A stretch of DNA of 64,000 bases. Source: Roseitalea sp. MMSF_3546 (GTDB lineage Bacteria > Pseudomonadota > Alphaproteobacteria > Rhizobiales > Rhizobiaceae). The DNA is taken from the NCBI RefSeq assembly GCF_030732865.1, contig NZ_JASHKB010000010.1, forward strand, positions 62,001 to 126,000, given 5' to 3'. Shown in pieces: positions 10,221 to 18,936 of the stretch; positions within the stretch are counted from its first letter, which is position 1; every line of letters begins with the position of its first letter. The notes beneath the pieces were generated by a model. It searched no databases. It was given only the letters and a program-made list of their open reading frames with translations, and was not told the DNA's origin. The position numbers were made by a program, and so were the translations under genes.

Positions 10221-10986
10221 CACCCGCCTGCGAACCCGGCCGATCGGGCCGCTGGGCGCGCAGCAACTCGTAATTGACCGCGTCGGGCACTTCGAGGATG
10301 TGCTCTTCCATGATCGCCCGAAGCTGCTCGCCATCGCCGTTGCGGAGCACCTCGATCAGGTCGACATGCTCCTTGACGATCGTCTTCAGGCTCTCCTGCA
10401 GATAGGTCGACAGCCCGATCACGATCGTCAGCTGCCGCGCCAGTGGCTCCCAGGCGCGCATCAGCGCGCTGTTGCCGGTCAGCTCGCACATGATCCGGTG
10501 AAAATCGATGTCGAGCAGCGCCACCTTGAGCGTGTCGTTGGCCCGCGCCGCCGCGCGCAGATCGTCGACGCATCGCGACAGCGGCTCGAGGATCTGCGGA
10601 TCGGTCCTGACCATGGCCTGCAGTTCCTCGCCGGCGAGCAGTTCCAGCACCAGCCGGACCTTGCGCAGGCTCTTCATGCTTTCGGGCGTGATGCTCATCA
10701 GCCGCATGCCGCGATAGGGAATGTTCTCGACGATCCCCTGGCTCTCGAGAAGCCGCAATGCCTCGCGCACCGGCACCCGGCTGACATTGAGCTGGCGCGC
10801 GACATCGGCCTCCACGATCCGGTCGCCGGGCAGGAAGTGGCCCTTGGCCGCGGCCTCGACAATCGCCTCGACCACTGTCTCGGCAAGCATGCGCGGCGCG
10901 ATCGGCGCGAGCGCGCTGACCTTCTCGCCCCGCCTGTTCGCGGCCTGTCTGTGCCCGTTGCCTGCCGTGGCCCGTTTGCTCGCCAT
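10204..10986 (-). CDS. GntR-family (FadR subfamily) transcriptional regulator
   Basis: A 260-residue regulator. Residues ~35-100 form the winged helix of GntR proteins, with LPGDRIVEADVARQLNVSR and PVREALRLLESQGIV as the HTH and wing. The C-terminal ~150 residues are an all-helical FCD effector domain, including DIDFHRIMCELTGN and EEHIL with metal-binding-type Asp/His residues. The ATG at 10986 has GAGGA 7-11 bases upstream; earlier in-frame codons lack this. It is divergent from the SBP gene, with operator B between them. The inferred role is control of the three operator-bearing units (A, B, C). The ligand is unknown but is probably a catabolic intermediate. Confidence 0.92.
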   Translation of the reverse strand: MASKRATAGNGHRQAANRRGEKVSALAPIAPRMLAETVVEAIVEAAAKGHFLPGDRIVEADVARQLNVSRVPVREALRLLESQGIVENIPYRGMRLMSITPESMKSLRKVRLVLELLAGEELQAMVRTDPQILEPLSRCVDDLRAAARANDTLKVALLDIDFHRIMCELTGNSALMRAWEPLARQLTIVIGLSTYLQESLKTIVKEHVDLIEVLRNGDGEQLRAIMEEHILEVPDAVNYELLRAQRPDRPGSQAGATQRA

Positions 10987-11140
10987 GCGCGTCCTCGTGT
11001 TGATCGCCGGTTCCGATGCGGCCCGAACGGCCGCCTGCCCCGATGCCGGCCGCGGCCGACGGGCGAGCGCCCCTGCGCCCGGCACAAGGCCCGGCACCGC
11101 GATTACTCATAGTCGCAGTTCGGCCTTGCATCAAGTTGCA

Positions 11141-11164
11141 AATGGTATACAATCATACGAAATT
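11141..11164. promoter_or_regulatory. GntR-type operator, site B
   Basis: Contains GTATACAATCATAC at 11145-11158; on the other strand this is GTATGATTGTATAC, one mismatch from site C. It lies between the divergent GntR gene (start 10986) and the SBP gene (start 11230), about 70 bp upstream of the latter. It could serve both import-gene control and autoregulation. Confidence 0.78.
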
Positions 11165-11229
11165 GAGGTTGCGCCCCGGCGCGATTTCGGATCAGCACCC
11201 CGATCAGCAACCAAGGGAGGAGACCCGAT

Positions 11230-12798
11230 ATGACGATTGCTCCACGATCAGGGCACGGTGCCTTGCTGCGCGCGGCGGCCATTGCGGTCGGCGTCGCGTT
11301 CGCTGCGGCGCCTCTGGCCGCGCAGGCCCAGACGATGGGCGGCGACTTCGTTCTCGCCCAGAGCGCCAACCCGCCAAGCCTCGACGCGATGACCTCGTCG
11401 TCGGAGAGCGCGCGCAACATCAACATGAACATTTACGAATCGCTGGTCACGATCGACGAGAACGTCACGCCGATCCCGATGCTCGCCGAGCGCATCGAGA
11501 CCTCCGAGGACGGGCTGAGCTATGTCTTTCCGCTGCGCCAGGGCGTGAAGTTCCACAATGGCGACGAGATGATGGCGAGCGACGTGAAGGCCTCGCTCGA
11601 ACGCTACCGCGAGGTCGGCGCCACGCGCGGCATGCTCGACAAGGTCAAGGAGATCGAGATCACCGGCGACTACGAGGTCACGTTCCACATGAGCGAGCCG
11701 ACGCCGACCTTCATCGAGGGTTTCGCCTCGCCGCGCGCGCCCGCCGTGATCATCCCGGAGGAAGAGGCGGCCAAGCCGGCCAACGAGATCGAGTTCATCG
11801 GGACCGGCCCCTACAAATTCGTCGAGTTCGTGCCCGACAGCCACGTCACGCTTGCACGCTTCGACGAGTATTCGGCGCGTCAGGATCATGACGGACCGAC
11901 CGGATTCGGCGGCAAGAAGACGCCCTATGTCGACACGGCCACCTACCGCATCATCCCCGAGGCCGGCGCGCGGATCGCAGCGCTGGAGGCGGGCGAGGTG
12001 CAGTGGGCCGACCAGATCCCGGTGCCCGCCGCCAAGCGCATGATGGACGACCCGGAACTGACGGTGTTCGAAGCGCGCCAATGGGCATTCCTGACACTGA
12101 TCATGAACTGGCAACTGCCGCCGACCGACAATGTCGACTTTCGCCGTGCGGTGCTGCACGCCATCGATCGCGAAGAGGTCATGGCGATCGCCACCGAGGG
12201 CTTTTACGACCTCAACCATGGCTGGCAGTATCCGGGCCGGACCTATTTTGCCGGCGATATCGGCGCTGACATCTACGAGGCGCCCGACCTCGAAAAGGCC
12301 AGGGAGTACCTGGACCGGAGCGGCTATGACGGGCAGGAATTCCTGATCCTGACCGATCCCAACTATGGCGAGCACAGCCGCGCTGCGGTCGTCATTGCCG
12401 ATCAGGTTTCGGACATCGGCATCAATGCCGTGGTCAAGCAGCTCGACTGGGCCACCGTGCTGAAGATCCGCCTGACCGACGAGGGCTGGAACGGCTGGAC
12501 CCTGATGCAGGGGCTCGAGCCGTTCCTGGGACCGTATGGCATCGCCGCCAAGATGACCGGCGACCAGCCGCATCAGCGCGCAACCCATCCCGAGATCGAT
12601 CAGGCCTATGACGACCTGATCACCGGGGCGACCGTCGAGGAACGCCAGGCCGCCTTTGCCGAACTGCAGTCGCTGATCTACGACCTGGTCCCGCAGATCA
12701 AGATCGGCGATGTCGGGCGCATGCAGGCCGGCTCGGCCAGCCTGAAGGGCTTCAAGCCGTTCCGCGCCCCGCGCGTGCACGACATCTGGTTCGAGTAA
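11230..12798 (+). CDS. ABC transporter substrate-binding protein, family 5 (peptide/opine/nickel type)
   Basis: A 522-residue periplasmic binding protein. A signal peptide (basic start, hydrophobic core AAAIAVGVAFAAAPLAAQA) ends near residue 34. The mature protein shows family-5 landmarks: SLDAMTSSSESARNINMNIYESLV, EDGLSYVFPLRQGVKFHNGD, and GTGPYKFVEF. The ATG at 11230 follows a strong GGGAGGAG. It is the first gene of the rightward unit SBP-permease-permease. Family members bind oligopeptides but also glycans and other solutes, so the ligand may well be a sulfated saccharide or conjugate rather than a peptide. Confidence 0.95.
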   Translation: MTIAPRSGHGALLRAAAIAVGVAFAAAPLAAQAQTMGGDFVLAQSANPPSLDAMTSSSESARNINMNIYESLVTIDENVTPIPMLAERIETSEDGLSYVFPLRQGVKFHNGDEMMASDVKASLERYREVGATRGMLDKVKEIEITGDYEVTFHMSEPTPTFIEGFASPRAPAVIIPEEEAAKPANEIEFIGTGPYKFVEFVPDSHVTLARFDEYSARQDHDGPTGFGGKKTPYVDTATYRIIPEAGARIAALEAGEVQWADQIPVPAAKRMMDDPELTVFEARQWAFLTLIMNWQLPPTDNVDFRRAVLHAIDREEVMAIATEGFYDLNHGWQYPGRTYFAGDIGADIYEAPDLEKAREYLDRSGYDGQEFLILTDPNYGEHSRAAVVIADQVSDIGINAVVKQLDWATVLKIRLTDEGWNGWTLMQGLEPFLGPYGIAAKMTGDQPHQRATHPEIDQAYDDLITGATVEERQAAFAELQSLIYDLVPQIKIGDVGRMQAGSASLKGFKPFRAPRVHDIWFE

Positions 12799-12806
12799 CA
12801 CCTCCC

Positions 12807-12854
12807 GCAAGAACCAGAGGCGGCGGCGGGCACCGGTTCCGCCGCCGCTCTTGC
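12807..12854 (+). promoter_or_regulatory. intercistronic stem-loop between SBP and permease genes
   Basis: A strong hairpin: outer arms GCAAGA (12807-12812) and TCTTGC (12849-12854), with a GC core GCGGCGGCGG (12820-12829) pairing with CCGCCGCCGC (12839-12848). No U-run follows, so it is less a terminator than an mRNA-stabilising or attenuating element. Such structures commonly keep SBP expression above that of the permeases. Confidence 0.6.
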
Positions 12855-12912
12855 AAGCCGGTCCCGAAACCCGGCATCCTCTGCGCTTCAGTCGTGTCAA
12901 CCGGATCAACCC

Positions 12913-13863
12913 ATGCGATCGGTCATTGTCCCAAGGGTCCTGTCGGCGATTCCGGTCCTGTTCGTCGTCTCCGTCGTCACCTTCCTTCTGATGTGGCTGG
13001 TGCCCGGCGACGTCGCCTCGCAGATCGCAGGCCCCGACGCCTCGGCCGCCGAACTGGCCGCCATCCGCGAGCGGCTCGGCCTCGACCGGTCGATCTTCGA
13101 GCAGGCGCTGATCTGGTACGGCAACCTCTTCAAGGGTGACCTCGGCCAGTCCTACGTGCTCAACCGGTCCGTGGTCGACGCCGTCATCGAGCGCCTGCCG
13201 GTGACGCTCTCGCTGACCTTCCTGGCTCTCGTGCTGGCGATCGTCTTCGGCTTCGTGCTAGGCGTCGTGGCCGCGGCCAACCACAACAGCTGGATCGACC
13301 AGCTGACCATGACCGGCGCGCTGATCGGCCTGTCACTGCCCGATTTCTGGTTCGGTCTGGTCCTGATCTTCTTCTTTGCCGTCGAGCTGGGCTGGTTTCC
13401 GACCGGCGGCTACGTGCCGCTCGCCGAAGACCCGATCGGCTGGCTGAACGCGATGACCCTGCCCGCCATGACGCTGGCGCTCACGCAGATGGGCGTGATC
13501 GCGCGCATGGTGCGCTCGTCCATGCTCGAACAGCTCGGCCAGGACTATGTGCGCACCGCGCGCGCCAAGGGCATGCCGGGGCATGTCGTCCTGTTCAAGC
13601 ACGCGCTGCGCAATGCGCTGATCCCGGTCGTCACGCTGATCGGCATCATGACCGGCCTGCTGCTCGGCGGCGCCGTCGTCATCGAGGTGGTCTACTCGCT
13701 GCCCGGCGTCGGCCGGCTGATCATCGGCGCCATCCAGAACCGCGACTACCCGATCGTCCAGGGCGGGCTGCTGCTGACCGCGGCGATCTTCGTGTTCGTC
13801 AACATCGCCGTCGACATCCTGTACACCTTCATCGATCCCAGGGTCCGCCATGGCAAGCAATGA
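12913..13863 (+). CDS. ABC transporter permease (OppB/DppB-like)
   Basis: A 316-residue inner-membrane permease with six predicted membrane helices. The first is VVSVVTFLLMWLVPGDVA and a typical helix downstream is GLSLPDFWFGLVLIFFF. The EAA cytoplasmic loop that contacts the ATPase reads YVRTARAKGMPGHVVLFKHALRN-like. It sits 114 bp after the SBP gene, beyond the stem-loop, and overlaps the next permease gene by 14 bp. It should form the channel with the 13850-14737 product and be driven by the ATPases encoded at 5.4-7.4 kb. Confidence 0.95.
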   Translation: MRSVIVPRVLSAIPVLFVVSVVTFLLMWLVPGDVASQIAGPDASAAELAAIRERLGLDRSIFEQALIWYGNLFKGDLGQSYVLNRSVVDAVIERLPVTLSLTFLALVLAIVFGFVLGVVAAANHNSWIDQLTMTGALIGLSLPDFWFGLVLIFFFAVELGWFPTGGYVPLAEDPIGWLNAMTLPAMTLALTQMGVIARMVRSSMLEQLGQDYVRTARAKGMPGHVVLFKHALRNALIPVVTLIGIMTGLLLGGAVVIEVVYSLPGVGRLIIGAIQNRDYPIVQGGLLLTAAIFVFVNIAVDILYTFIDPRVRHGKQ

Positions 13864-14737
13864 CGTCGATTCCGTGCCCGGGACCTTCGCGCCCGCCCTG
13901 CGCGAACTGGGCATGCAGTTGCGCAAGCTCGGCGCACACCGTTCGATCCAGATCGGCGGCATCCTGTTCGGCGCGATCGTGCTGGTGGCGATCTTCGCCG
14001 ACCTGATCGCGCCGTTCGATCCCAACGAGAACAACTACCGCGCCATGCTGGCCGCGCCGGGCGACGCGCACCTGCTCGGTACCGACGCCTTCGGCCGCGA
14101 CATCCTCAGCCGGGTCATCCACGGCACGCGACTGTCGCTGGTGGTCGGCATCATCGTGGTGATCGCCACCGGCGTGCTGGGCACGATCATCGGCGTCCTG
14201 ACCGGCTATGTGCGCTGGCTGGATTCGCCCCTGATGCGCGTCATGGACGGACTGATGGCGTTTCCCGGCGTGCTGCTGGCGATCGCGCTCGCCGCGGCCC
14301 TGGGCCCTTCGGTGGTCAACGCCGCCATCGCGCTGACGATCACCTTCATGCCGCGCACCGCGCGCATCGTGCGCGGCTCGGTGCTGGTGGTGCGCGAGAT
14401 GCCCTATGTGGAAGCCGCCCGCGCCTGCGGTGCCCATGACCGGCGCATCGTCCTGCGCCACATCCTGCCCAACGCCATGCCACCGCTGATCGTCCAGCTC
14501 ACCTTCGTCTTCTCCGTGGCAATCCTGGCCGAAGCCGTGCTCAGCTTCATGGGCGTCGGCCCGCCGCCGCCGACGCCCAGCCTCGGCAACATCATCGCCG
14601 AGGGCCGGTCCTATATCCGCGAGGCGCCGTGGATCGCGCTGGCGCCCGGTGTCGCCATCGCCATTTCCGTGCTCGGCCTGAACATCATCGGCGACGGCCT
14701 GCGCGACAGTCTCGATCCGCGCCTGCGCAATCTGTGA
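13850..14737 (+). CDS. ABC transporter permease (OppC/DppC-like)
   Basis: A 295-residue permease. The N-terminal segment and first helix (GILFGAIVLVAIFADLIAPF) are followed by LLGTDAFGRDILSRVIHGTR, the OppC/DppC signature. The EAA loop reads YVEAARACGAHDRRIVLRHI. The start at 13850 overlaps the end of the partner permease gene. It ends 2 bp from the stop of the convergent M81 gene, so no room exists for separate terminators between them. Confidence 0.95.
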   Translation: MASNDVDSVPGTFAPALRELGMQLRKLGAHRSIQIGGILFGAIVLVAIFADLIAPFDPNENNYRAMLAAPGDAHLLGTDAFGRDILSRVIHGTRLSLVVGIIVVIATGVLGTIIGVLTGYVRWLDSPLMRVMDGLMAFPGVLLAIALAAALGPSVVNAAIALTITFMPRTARIVRGSVLVVREMPYVEAARACGAHDRRIVLRHILPNAMPPLIVQLTFVFSVAILAEAVLSFMGVGPPPPTPSLGNIIAEGRSYIREAPWIALAPGVAIAISVLGLNIIGDGLRDSLDPRLRNL

Positions 14738-14739
14738 AC

Positions 14740-16227
14740 TCAGCCGAAGTGCTCGACGGCGACCTCGAAAGGCGTGTCCGGGTCGAGCGGGTAGATCGGC
14801 CGCGCGCAGACGGTATGGCCCAGCGTCTGGACGCGCGCGCTGGTCGCCCCGATCGCATCGACCGACACGGTCCGGGCCGCCCAGTCGTCGTAGAACTGCC
14901 GCTGGCAGTGCGGCGACTTGACGATATTGACATCGAACCGGTGCGGATCCTCGCCATGGCCGAAAAAAAGCGACCGGTCGAAGAGCTGGACGGGCCGGCT
15001 GGTGGCGATGATCGTGAAGGGTCCGGCGCGCAGCTTGGCGCAGCGGCCCGCCTGCTCCATCGTGCCCCAGGTCTCCATCGGGTAGCGCCCGTCCGACAGC
15101 ATGGCCACCTCGGCCTCGATCTCGAGCGCGGCAAAGCGCGGATCGCACGTCCCGCCAAGCCGGAACGTCGCGCGTCCGCCGACGCCTGTCGCGAAGGCCC
15201 GCTCGACCGCCGGCCGATCGACGACCGGCGCCAGGACGCTGGCCGAAATGCCGGCGGCGTGCAGCGCGCGCAGGATCTCGACGCTGTCGCCCGAAGCGCC
15301 GGAACTGGGCGCGTCTGCCGCATCCTTGAGCACGAGAGGGAAGGTCCGCGAGCGGGCCAGTTCCACGGCCGCATCGAGCGAGACCAGATCGGCCTGCATG
15401 CGGGCCCGCTCGTCGAAGAAGCCGTCCGCGACCGCCCGCGCCGCCGCCTCGGCCGCTTGCGCATCGCCCCTTGTGACGGCGATGGCCTGCGAGCACAGTT
15501 CGGCCACGTCGGTGAACGGGTTGCCGATCATCAGCGCGGTCGAGACGACGCCGTCCCTGCCCTCGAGCGCGGTGGCACGCGCCAGATAGCGTCCGTAAAT
15601 GCCGGTCTCGGTGATGCATTCATCGCCGCGCACCAGAATCGGCATCCGGATGCGCGCTGCCGCCGGCCGCCACCCTTCGGCAAGCTGGCCGAGCAGCAGC
15701 CGGGCGGCCCGCGCGCCGGCATCGGCGAAATCGACATGCGGATAGGTCTTCAGGACCGCCACCGCCGGGCACACCGCCAGCATCCGCCCCGTCAGGATGC
15801 CGTGCAGGTCGAGCGACATGGCGAAGGCCGGCTCCGGCCCCACGATCGCGCGCACGGCGACGAGCACATCGCCCTCCGGATCGGTCTGGCCGAACGCCGC
15901 CATCGCCCCATGCATGAGGAACAGCACGCCATCGACGCCGCCCCGTGCCGCCTCGGCGACCGCGGCCAGCAATTCCTCGCGGATGCGCTGATAATCGTGT
16001 GCCGCCAGCGTCCCCGCACTGCAGGCGAGCGCGCTGTAGACCGGCACGATCTCGACGCCGCCGGCCTTTCCAAGCACGTCGAGCGCACCGCCGGCATAGG
16101 TGTCCGTGCCGGCAAAGGTGTCCAGCATGGCCGCGCCCTTCGTGACGGCGAAGTCCTCATAGGTGCTCGGCACGGGATTGAAGGTCGACACTTCCTGTTG
16201 CAGCGCGACGACGAGAATGCGGGCCAT
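14740..16227 (-). CDS. M81 family metallopeptidase (MlrC-like)
   Basis: A 495-residue protein of the MlrC family, named after microcystinase C of sphingomonads; members occur in many proteobacterial catabolic clusters with unknown natural substrates. Recognisable segments are ILVVALQQEVSTFNP at the N-terminus, GVLFLMHGAMAAFG, MSLDLHG, TYPHVDFADAG and the C-terminal half with DDWAARTVSVDAIGA. The His and Asp residues in the DLHG and HVD stretches are probable zinc ligands. No signal peptide. It starts 9 bp after the stop of the third sulfatase gene and belongs to the leftward deacylase-ADH-sulfatase-M81 unit. It may cut an amide or peptide bond in the imported compound. Confidence 0.9.
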   Translation of the reverse strand: MARILVVALQQEVSTFNPVPSTYEDFAVTKGAAMLDTFAGTDTYAGGALDVLGKAGGVEIVPVYSALACSAGTLAAHDYQRIREELLAAVAEAARGGVDGVLFLMHGAMAAFGQTDPEGDVLVAVRAIVGPEPAFAMSLDLHGILTGRMLAVCPAVAVLKTYPHVDFADAGARAARLLLGQLAEGWRPAAARIRMPILVRGDECITETGIYGRYLARATALEGRDGVVSTALMIGNPFTDVAELCSQAIAVTRGDAQAAEAAARAVADGFFDERARMQADLVSLDAAVELARSRTFPLVLKDAADAPSSGASGDSVEILRALHAAGISASVLAPVVDRPAVERAFATGVGGRATFRLGGTCDPRFAALEIEAEVAMLSDGRYPMETWGTMEQAGRCAKLRAGPFTIIATSRPVQLFDRSLFFGHGEDPHRFDVNIVKSPHCQRQFYDDWAARTVSVDAIGATSARVQTLGHTVCARPIYPLDPDTPFEVAVEHFG

Positions 16228-16236
16228 GGGATATCC

Positions 16237-17739
16237 TCAAGCGTTGGCGCGGGGCCTATCGTCGAGCCAGCTCTCGGCCGGATCGAGCGGGCGCACGAAA
16301 TGAAGCGGCGGGCGGGTCCGGGCCGCCCACCGGTGCAGGATCGTCTTCTCCTGCTGCCGCCGGGCGACGATTGCCTCGATGGCGCGCGGGTCCCAATTGG
16401 CGAAGACGCGCGCCTCGAGGTCTTCGCGGATGCCGGCATGGGCCGGATCGCCGGCGAGATCGCGCCGCTCTGCCGGATCGTCTTCAAGATCAAAGAGCAT
16501 GGACGGGTAGCCGTCGATGACGACAAGCTTGTAGCGGTCCGAGCGGATCATGCGCTGGCGCGTTGCCTCCGGGCCGGTCCAGGCGGCCGCCGTGTCGGTG
16601 ACATATTCGCTGAACGTGACGTTCTCCCAGGGCGCCGCCGGATCGCGCGCGATTCCCAGCAGGCTGCGGCCGTGCGAGGCCGGCAGTCCGGGCGCCCCCG
16701 CTGCATCGATCAGCGTCGCGCCGATATCGATCAGGTTGACGACATGGCCGCGCCGCTCGTTGTGCGGCAGATGCCCCGGCCATGACACGATCAGCGGCAC
16801 GCCGGCCGATTCCTCATAGAAGGTGTTCTTCCACCACAGGCCGCGCTCGCCGATCTGCTCGCCATGGTCGGAGGTGTAGACGATCAACGTGTTCTGGCGC
16901 AGGCCGTTGCGGTCGAGCGCGGCGAGCACCTGGCCGACCAGCGCATCGGTCCGTGCGACCAGCCCGTAATAGGCGGTGCGGGCGCGCAGCACATCGGCGG
17001 GCTCGAGCGTGGCGATACCGCAGGCCGCGCGCCATTTCGCCAGCCAGGGATGCTCGCGCGAAGGATCGGGCGGCGGATGCTCGGGCGGGCCGACCCTGCC
17101 GTCATAGGCATCGAAATCCTCGCCCCGCGCCACGAACGGGCAATGCGGCAGGGTGAAGCCGACCATCAGGCAGAACGGCTCGGCATCGCCGGCCCGGCGC
17201 CGCCGGCCGACGCCGTCGAGCCATTGCGCCGCATCGCGCGCCACCTCCTCGTCGGCGAGCTGATAGGCGGACTGGCCGCGCCCCGAGCGCTCGACGCTGA
17301 CACGCGCCGGCCCCTGCGCGCCGGCCAGCACGCCCAGATCCTGCCGCGGCACGCCGGGCCAGTGCGGCCCGGGTTCGGCGCCGATCCGCTCGGCGAAACC
17401 GTGATGCTGATCGGGGCCGACCGCATGCATGCGTCCGACCAGCGTCGGCCGGTAGTCCGCCGCGCCGAGCGCGTGCATCCAGGTGGGCCGGTCCGTGCCC
17501 AGATGATCCTGCAGCGTCCAGCACTGCTGCTCGAACGGCCATTGCCCGGTGAAGGCCGACATGCGGCTCGGCACGCAGATCGGCGAGGGGCAATAGCCAT
17601 TGTCGAAGACAACGCCCTGCCGCGCCAGCGCGTCCAGATGCGGCGTGGCGACGACCGTATCGCCATAGCACCCCGCCACCTTGCGGGCGTGCTGGTCGGA
17701 CATGATGTAGACGATGTCGGGTCGGCGTTCGGTGCTCAT
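16237..17739 (-). CDS. sulfatase (type I, Cys/formylglycine), third paralogue
   Basis: A 500-residue sulfatase. YIMSDQHARKVAGCYGD lies at the metal site, the modification motif is C55-V-P-S-R59, and SDHGEQIGERGLWWKNTFYEE follows. I chose ATG at 17739, with GAGGG seven bases upstream. An in-frame ATG two codons earlier is possible. No signal peptide. It starts 10 bp after the stop of the Fe-ADH gene and is followed closely by the M81 gene. The 16-residue spacing between its metal and Cys motifs resembles choline-sulfatase/arylsulfatase-type enzymes, but the substrate cannot be assigned. Confidence 0.92.
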   Translation of the reverse strand: MSTERRPDIVYIMSDQHARKVAGCYGDTVVATPHLDALARQGVVFDNGYCPSPICVPSRMSAFTGQWPFEQQCWTLQDHLGTDRPTWMHALGAADYRPTLVGRMHAVGPDQHHGFAERIGAEPGPHWPGVPRQDLGVLAGAQGPARVSVERSGRGQSAYQLADEEVARDAAQWLDGVGRRRRAGDAEPFCLMVGFTLPHCPFVARGEDFDAYDGRVGPPEHPPPDPSREHPWLAKWRAACGIATLEPADVLRARTAYYGLVARTDALVGQVLAALDRNGLRQNTLIVYTSDHGEQIGERGLWWKNTFYEESAGVPLIVSWPGHLPHNERRGHVVNLIDIGATLIDAAGAPGLPASHGRSLLGIARDPAAPWENVTFSEYVTDTAAAWTGPEATRQRMIRSDRYKLVVIDGYPSMLFDLEDDPAERRDLAGDPAHAGIREDLEARVFANWDPRAIEAIVARRQQEKTILHRWAARTRPPLHFVRPLDPAESWLDDRPRANA

Positions 17740-17749
17740 CGCCATGCCC

Positions 17750-18913
17750 TCACAGGACCGCGCGGTAGATGGCGCGCGCATCGGCGAGCGTCATCGCGCG
17801 TGGATTGTTGACGAGCAGCCGCTCGACCTTCATGGCGTCCTCGGCGAGGCGGTCGAGATCGGCTTCGGTGACGCCGACCTCGCGCAGGCGCTGGGCCATC
17901 GGCATGCGCGCGACCAGCGCCGCGACGGCCTCGATGAAACGGGCGCCGTCGCAATTGCCGCCGGTGCCGGCCATGTCCAGGCAGGCGGCAAGCTCGCCAT
18001 AGGCGGTCGCGGCGGCCGGGACGTTGAAGCGCAGAACCTCGGTGAGCACCAACGCGTTGCTCAGGCCGTGCGGGACGTGAAAATGCCCGCCCAGCGGATA
18101 GGCCAGCGCGTGCACCGCCGCCACCGGTGCGTTGGCGAACGCCATGCCTGCCATGTGCGCGCCGACCAGCATGGCCTGGCGCGCTGCGCGGCCGGGGTTT
18201 GCCGAAACCGCCTCGTCGATGTGCCCGGCGAGCAGGCGCAGCGCGCCGGTGGCGAGCGCGTCGCTGACCGGGTTCTTCCTGTGCCGGCTGGTATAGGCCT
18301 CGATGGCATGGACCATGGCATCGACGCCGGTCGCCGCGGTCACCGCCGGCGGCAGGCCCATGGTGAGTTCGGCGTCGAGCACGGCAAGGTCGGGAAAGAG
18401 CAGCGGCGAGACCACGCCCTTCTTCTCGCTGGCCGGCGTGGTGACGATGGCGATCGGGGTGACCTCCGAACCGGTGCCGGCCGTCGTCGGCACCTGGATC
18501 AGCGGCAGGCGCGGGCCCTGGGCGAGCCCGATCCCGAAGATGGCGTCGAGCGGCTGGTCGCGGCCGCACAGCAGCGCCACCAGCTTGGCCGTATCCATGG
18601 GGCTGCCGCCGCCCAGCCCGACCACGAGATCGGCGCCGAAGGCGCGAGCCGCCCGCACCGCCGCCTCGATGCCGGCCTGCGGCGGGTCGGCCTGCACCTC
18701 GGTCCAGGGCAGGCATGCCATGCCGGCGGCCTCGACGGCGCGCTGCGGCGCGTCGAGCAGGCCGGCGCCGGCCACGCCCCGGTCGCTGACCAGCATGACG
18801 CGCCGCGCGCCCGCCCGCGCGCAATGCTCGCCCAGCCGCGCGGCCTCGCCGAAAGCGCACACCGTGCGCGGCGTGGTGGCAAAATCGAAATCGCCCAAAA
18901 CGGGACCACCCAT
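17750..18913 (-). CDS. iron-containing alcohol dehydrogenase
   Basis: A 387-residue group-III (Fe-dependent) NAD(P)-linked alcohol dehydrogenase. The nucleotide-binding half has VVGLGGGSPMDTAK and TTAGTGSEVTPIAIV. The metal-binding half has DAMVHAIEAYTS and HALAYPLGGHFHVPHG, with the His and Asp residues that hold iron. The ATG at 18913 has AAGGGAGAAGG upstream. It sits 23 bp after the deacylase gene. In this setting it could oxidise an alcohol, or reduce an aldehyde, released after desulfation. Confidence 0.93.
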   Translation of the reverse strand: MGGPVLGDFDFATTPRTVCAFGEAARLGEHCARAGARRVMLVSDRGVAGAGLLDAPQRAVEAAGMACLPWTEVQADPPQAGIEAAVRAARAFGADLVVGLGGGSPMDTAKLVALLCGRDQPLDAIFGIGLAQGPRLPLIQVPTTAGTGSEVTPIAIVTTPASEKKGVVSPLLFPDLAVLDAELTMGLPPAVTAATGVDAMVHAIEAYTSRHRKNPVSDALATGALRLLAGHIDEAVSANPGRAARQAMLVGAHMAGMAFANAPVAAVHALAYPLGGHFHVPHGLSNALVLTEVLRFNVPAAATAYGELAACLDMAGTGGNCDGARFIEAVAALVARMPMAQRLREVGVTEADLDRLAEDAMKVERLLVNNPRAMTLADARAIYRAVL

Positions 18914-18936
18914 GCGCGCCTTCTCCCTTCGGACGC

